Shown here in pieces: positions 63,505 to 64,000 of a DNA stretch of 64,000 nt (position 1 is the first letter of the stretch; every line of letters begins with the position of its first letter). The translations under genes and the position numbers were made by a program. The DNA is taken from assembly GCF_001700435.1 (NCBI RefSeq), contig NZ_LYPC01000027.1:1232433-1296432 (forward strand), given 5' to 3'. A model generated the notes under the pieces. The model did no database searches, had not been told where the DNA came from, and was given only the letters and a program-made list of their open reading frames with translations. This DNA is from Paenibacillus pectinilyticus. GTDB lineage: Bacteria; Bacillota; Bacilli; Paenibacillales; NBRC-103111.

Positions 63505-63696
63505 ATGTTCGAAATGGACGACTCAGAGCATACCGCCGAACAACCTGCTAAGTGGTGGGAGCTGCTAGACAGTACATCATCATTTCTACGCTTCCACTAT
63601 GACGAAATCATGGAGCATGGCAGCGACGAACTGAAGCAAGCTGTGGAGATCGTACTTGGCGGACATCCGCCGGCTGCATATAAGAAGGAGGCGTAA
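63505..63696 (+). CDS. Small acidic phage protein, 63 residues
   Basis: ATG 63505 is nine bases after AAGGAG (63490-63495), better than ATG 63499. MFEMDDSEHTAEQPAKWWEL..., acidic helical. Directly before the holin gene; possibly a lysis accessory. Confidence 0.55.
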   Translation: MFEMDDSEHTAEQPAKWWELLDSTSSFLRFHYDEIMEHGSDELKQAVEIVLGGHPPAAYKKEA

Positions 63697-63700
63697 TGAG

Positions 63701-63940
63701 ATGGGTAAATTCAACAAAAAGCTGTTAATACCAATACTAACCGTGGTCGCGCTGCTGGTTAAAACTGTGTTTAAAATCGATATTCCAGATGCTGCTATTG
63801 ATATCGCCGCCGATGTAGTGATGTATTTAATCGCTCTCGCAGGTATGTTCATTCACCCGCAGGTAGCAAATGACGCAACGATTGGAGGACTAATAGATGC
63901 CAATTCGCAATATAAAGGTGATACCGAATCTGCCGTTTGA
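63701..63940 (+). CDS. Phage holin-like protein
   Basis: ATG 63701 (MGKFNKKLLIPILTVVALLV) after AAGGAGG; 79 residues with a membrane helix at about 7-24 and a second at about 36-56 (IDIAADVVMYLIALAGMFIH). Charged, short C-terminus. Size, topology and position at the end of the late region fit class II holins that open the membrane at lysis. Overlaps the next gene by 44 bases. Confidence 0.72.
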   Translation: MGKFNKKLLIPILTVVALLVKTVFKIDIPDAAIDIAADVVMYLIALAGMFIHPQVANDATIGGLIDANSQYKGDTESAV

Positions 63941-64000
63941 TGTACTACCCATCCAGGACATTACCGACACGTTACCAAGCAGGCTGCCCGATCCAGAAAC
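63897..64000 (+). CDS. 5' end of the next phage gene, possibly endolysin
   Basis: ATG after GGAGGAC; MPIRNIKVIPNLPFDVLPIQ continues open to the window edge (34 codons). Behind a holin the usual gene is an endolysin, but no catalytic motif is visible yet, so the product is not proven. Confidence 0.45.
   Translation, partial: MPIRNIKVIPNLPFDVLPIQDITDTLPSRLPDPE

Larger units (their letters stand above)
30359..64000 (+). mobile_element. Prophage, podovirus-like, right end beyond the window
   Basis: A continuous set of phage genes: early/replication (30.3-38.0 kb), packaging, head and tail (40.5-61.3 kb), lysogeny switch (61.3-63.1 kb) and start of lysis (63.3 kb on). Almost all are on the plus strand with four-base overlaps. 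The left limit is placed at the terminator before the altered ssb gene; no attL was identified. No tail tube, sheath or tape measure gene is present. Confidence 0.85.

Overview
The window looks like a chromosomal segment of a Paenibacillus-type Firmicute. Strong AGGAGG ribosome sites, a YesM/YesN sensor-regulator pair, LxGC lipoprotein sugar-binding proteins, MalF/MalG-type permeases without their own ATPase, and a phage gene with a copper-amine-oxidase-like stalk domain all point that way. This is inferred from gene content; no 16S or marker gene is present.

Region 1 (1-24.7 kb) is a glycan-use locus. It starts with the 3' end of a RICIN-tailed, probably secreted, protein. A two-component system and a binding protein follow, then an operon of a minimal GH172 (DUF2961) enzyme, a second binding protein, two permeases, and two long paralogous GH172 proteins, one apparently cytosolic and one with a signal peptide. 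A GH116 enzyme follows, flanked on both sides by decayed pieces of GH116 and permease genes. After a cyclase-family gene comes a minus-strand operon of FucU-type mutarotase, lactonase-type amidohydrolase, aldo-keto reductase and zinc dehydrogenase, with a divergent AraC regulator. Together these suggest release and import of an unusual furanoside or oligosaccharide, followed by oxidation of an L-fucose/D-arabinose-like sugar through a lactone.

Region 2 (24.7-29.8 kb) is a graveyard of mobile elements: a broken DDE transposase, the C-terminal piece of a larger unknown gene, an IS91-like element with its own tyrosine recombinase and a frameshifted transposase, and an internally deleted IS256-family element. 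An orphan AAA-type ATPase gene sits at its right edge.

Region 3 (30.3 kb to the window end) is a prophage. Early genes: a 5'-altered ssb, HNH nuclease, minimal tyrosine recombinase, Dam-type methylase, three YopX genes, replication protein, DnaB helicase, RusA and several tiny ORFs. Late genes: sigma-like regulator, small and large terminase, portal, scaffold, head proteins, two pectate-lyase-fold spikes, an adaptor-like protein, tail proteins and two large putative internal virion proteins. No tape measure, tail tube or sheath gene was seen, so a short-tailed (podovirus-like) virion is inferred. A minus-strand repressor plus small membrane-protein gene, a divergent Cro-like gene, Rha and a holin follow. 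The lysis gene runs off the window.

Most notable: a stand-alone Cas2/VapD-like gene antisense inside the phage late operon; a membrane protein gene next to the repressor; an HNH gene carrying a copy of the start of rusA; a three-copy direct repeat before the late genes; and the GH116/permease relics with a visible 8-bp duplication frameshift.
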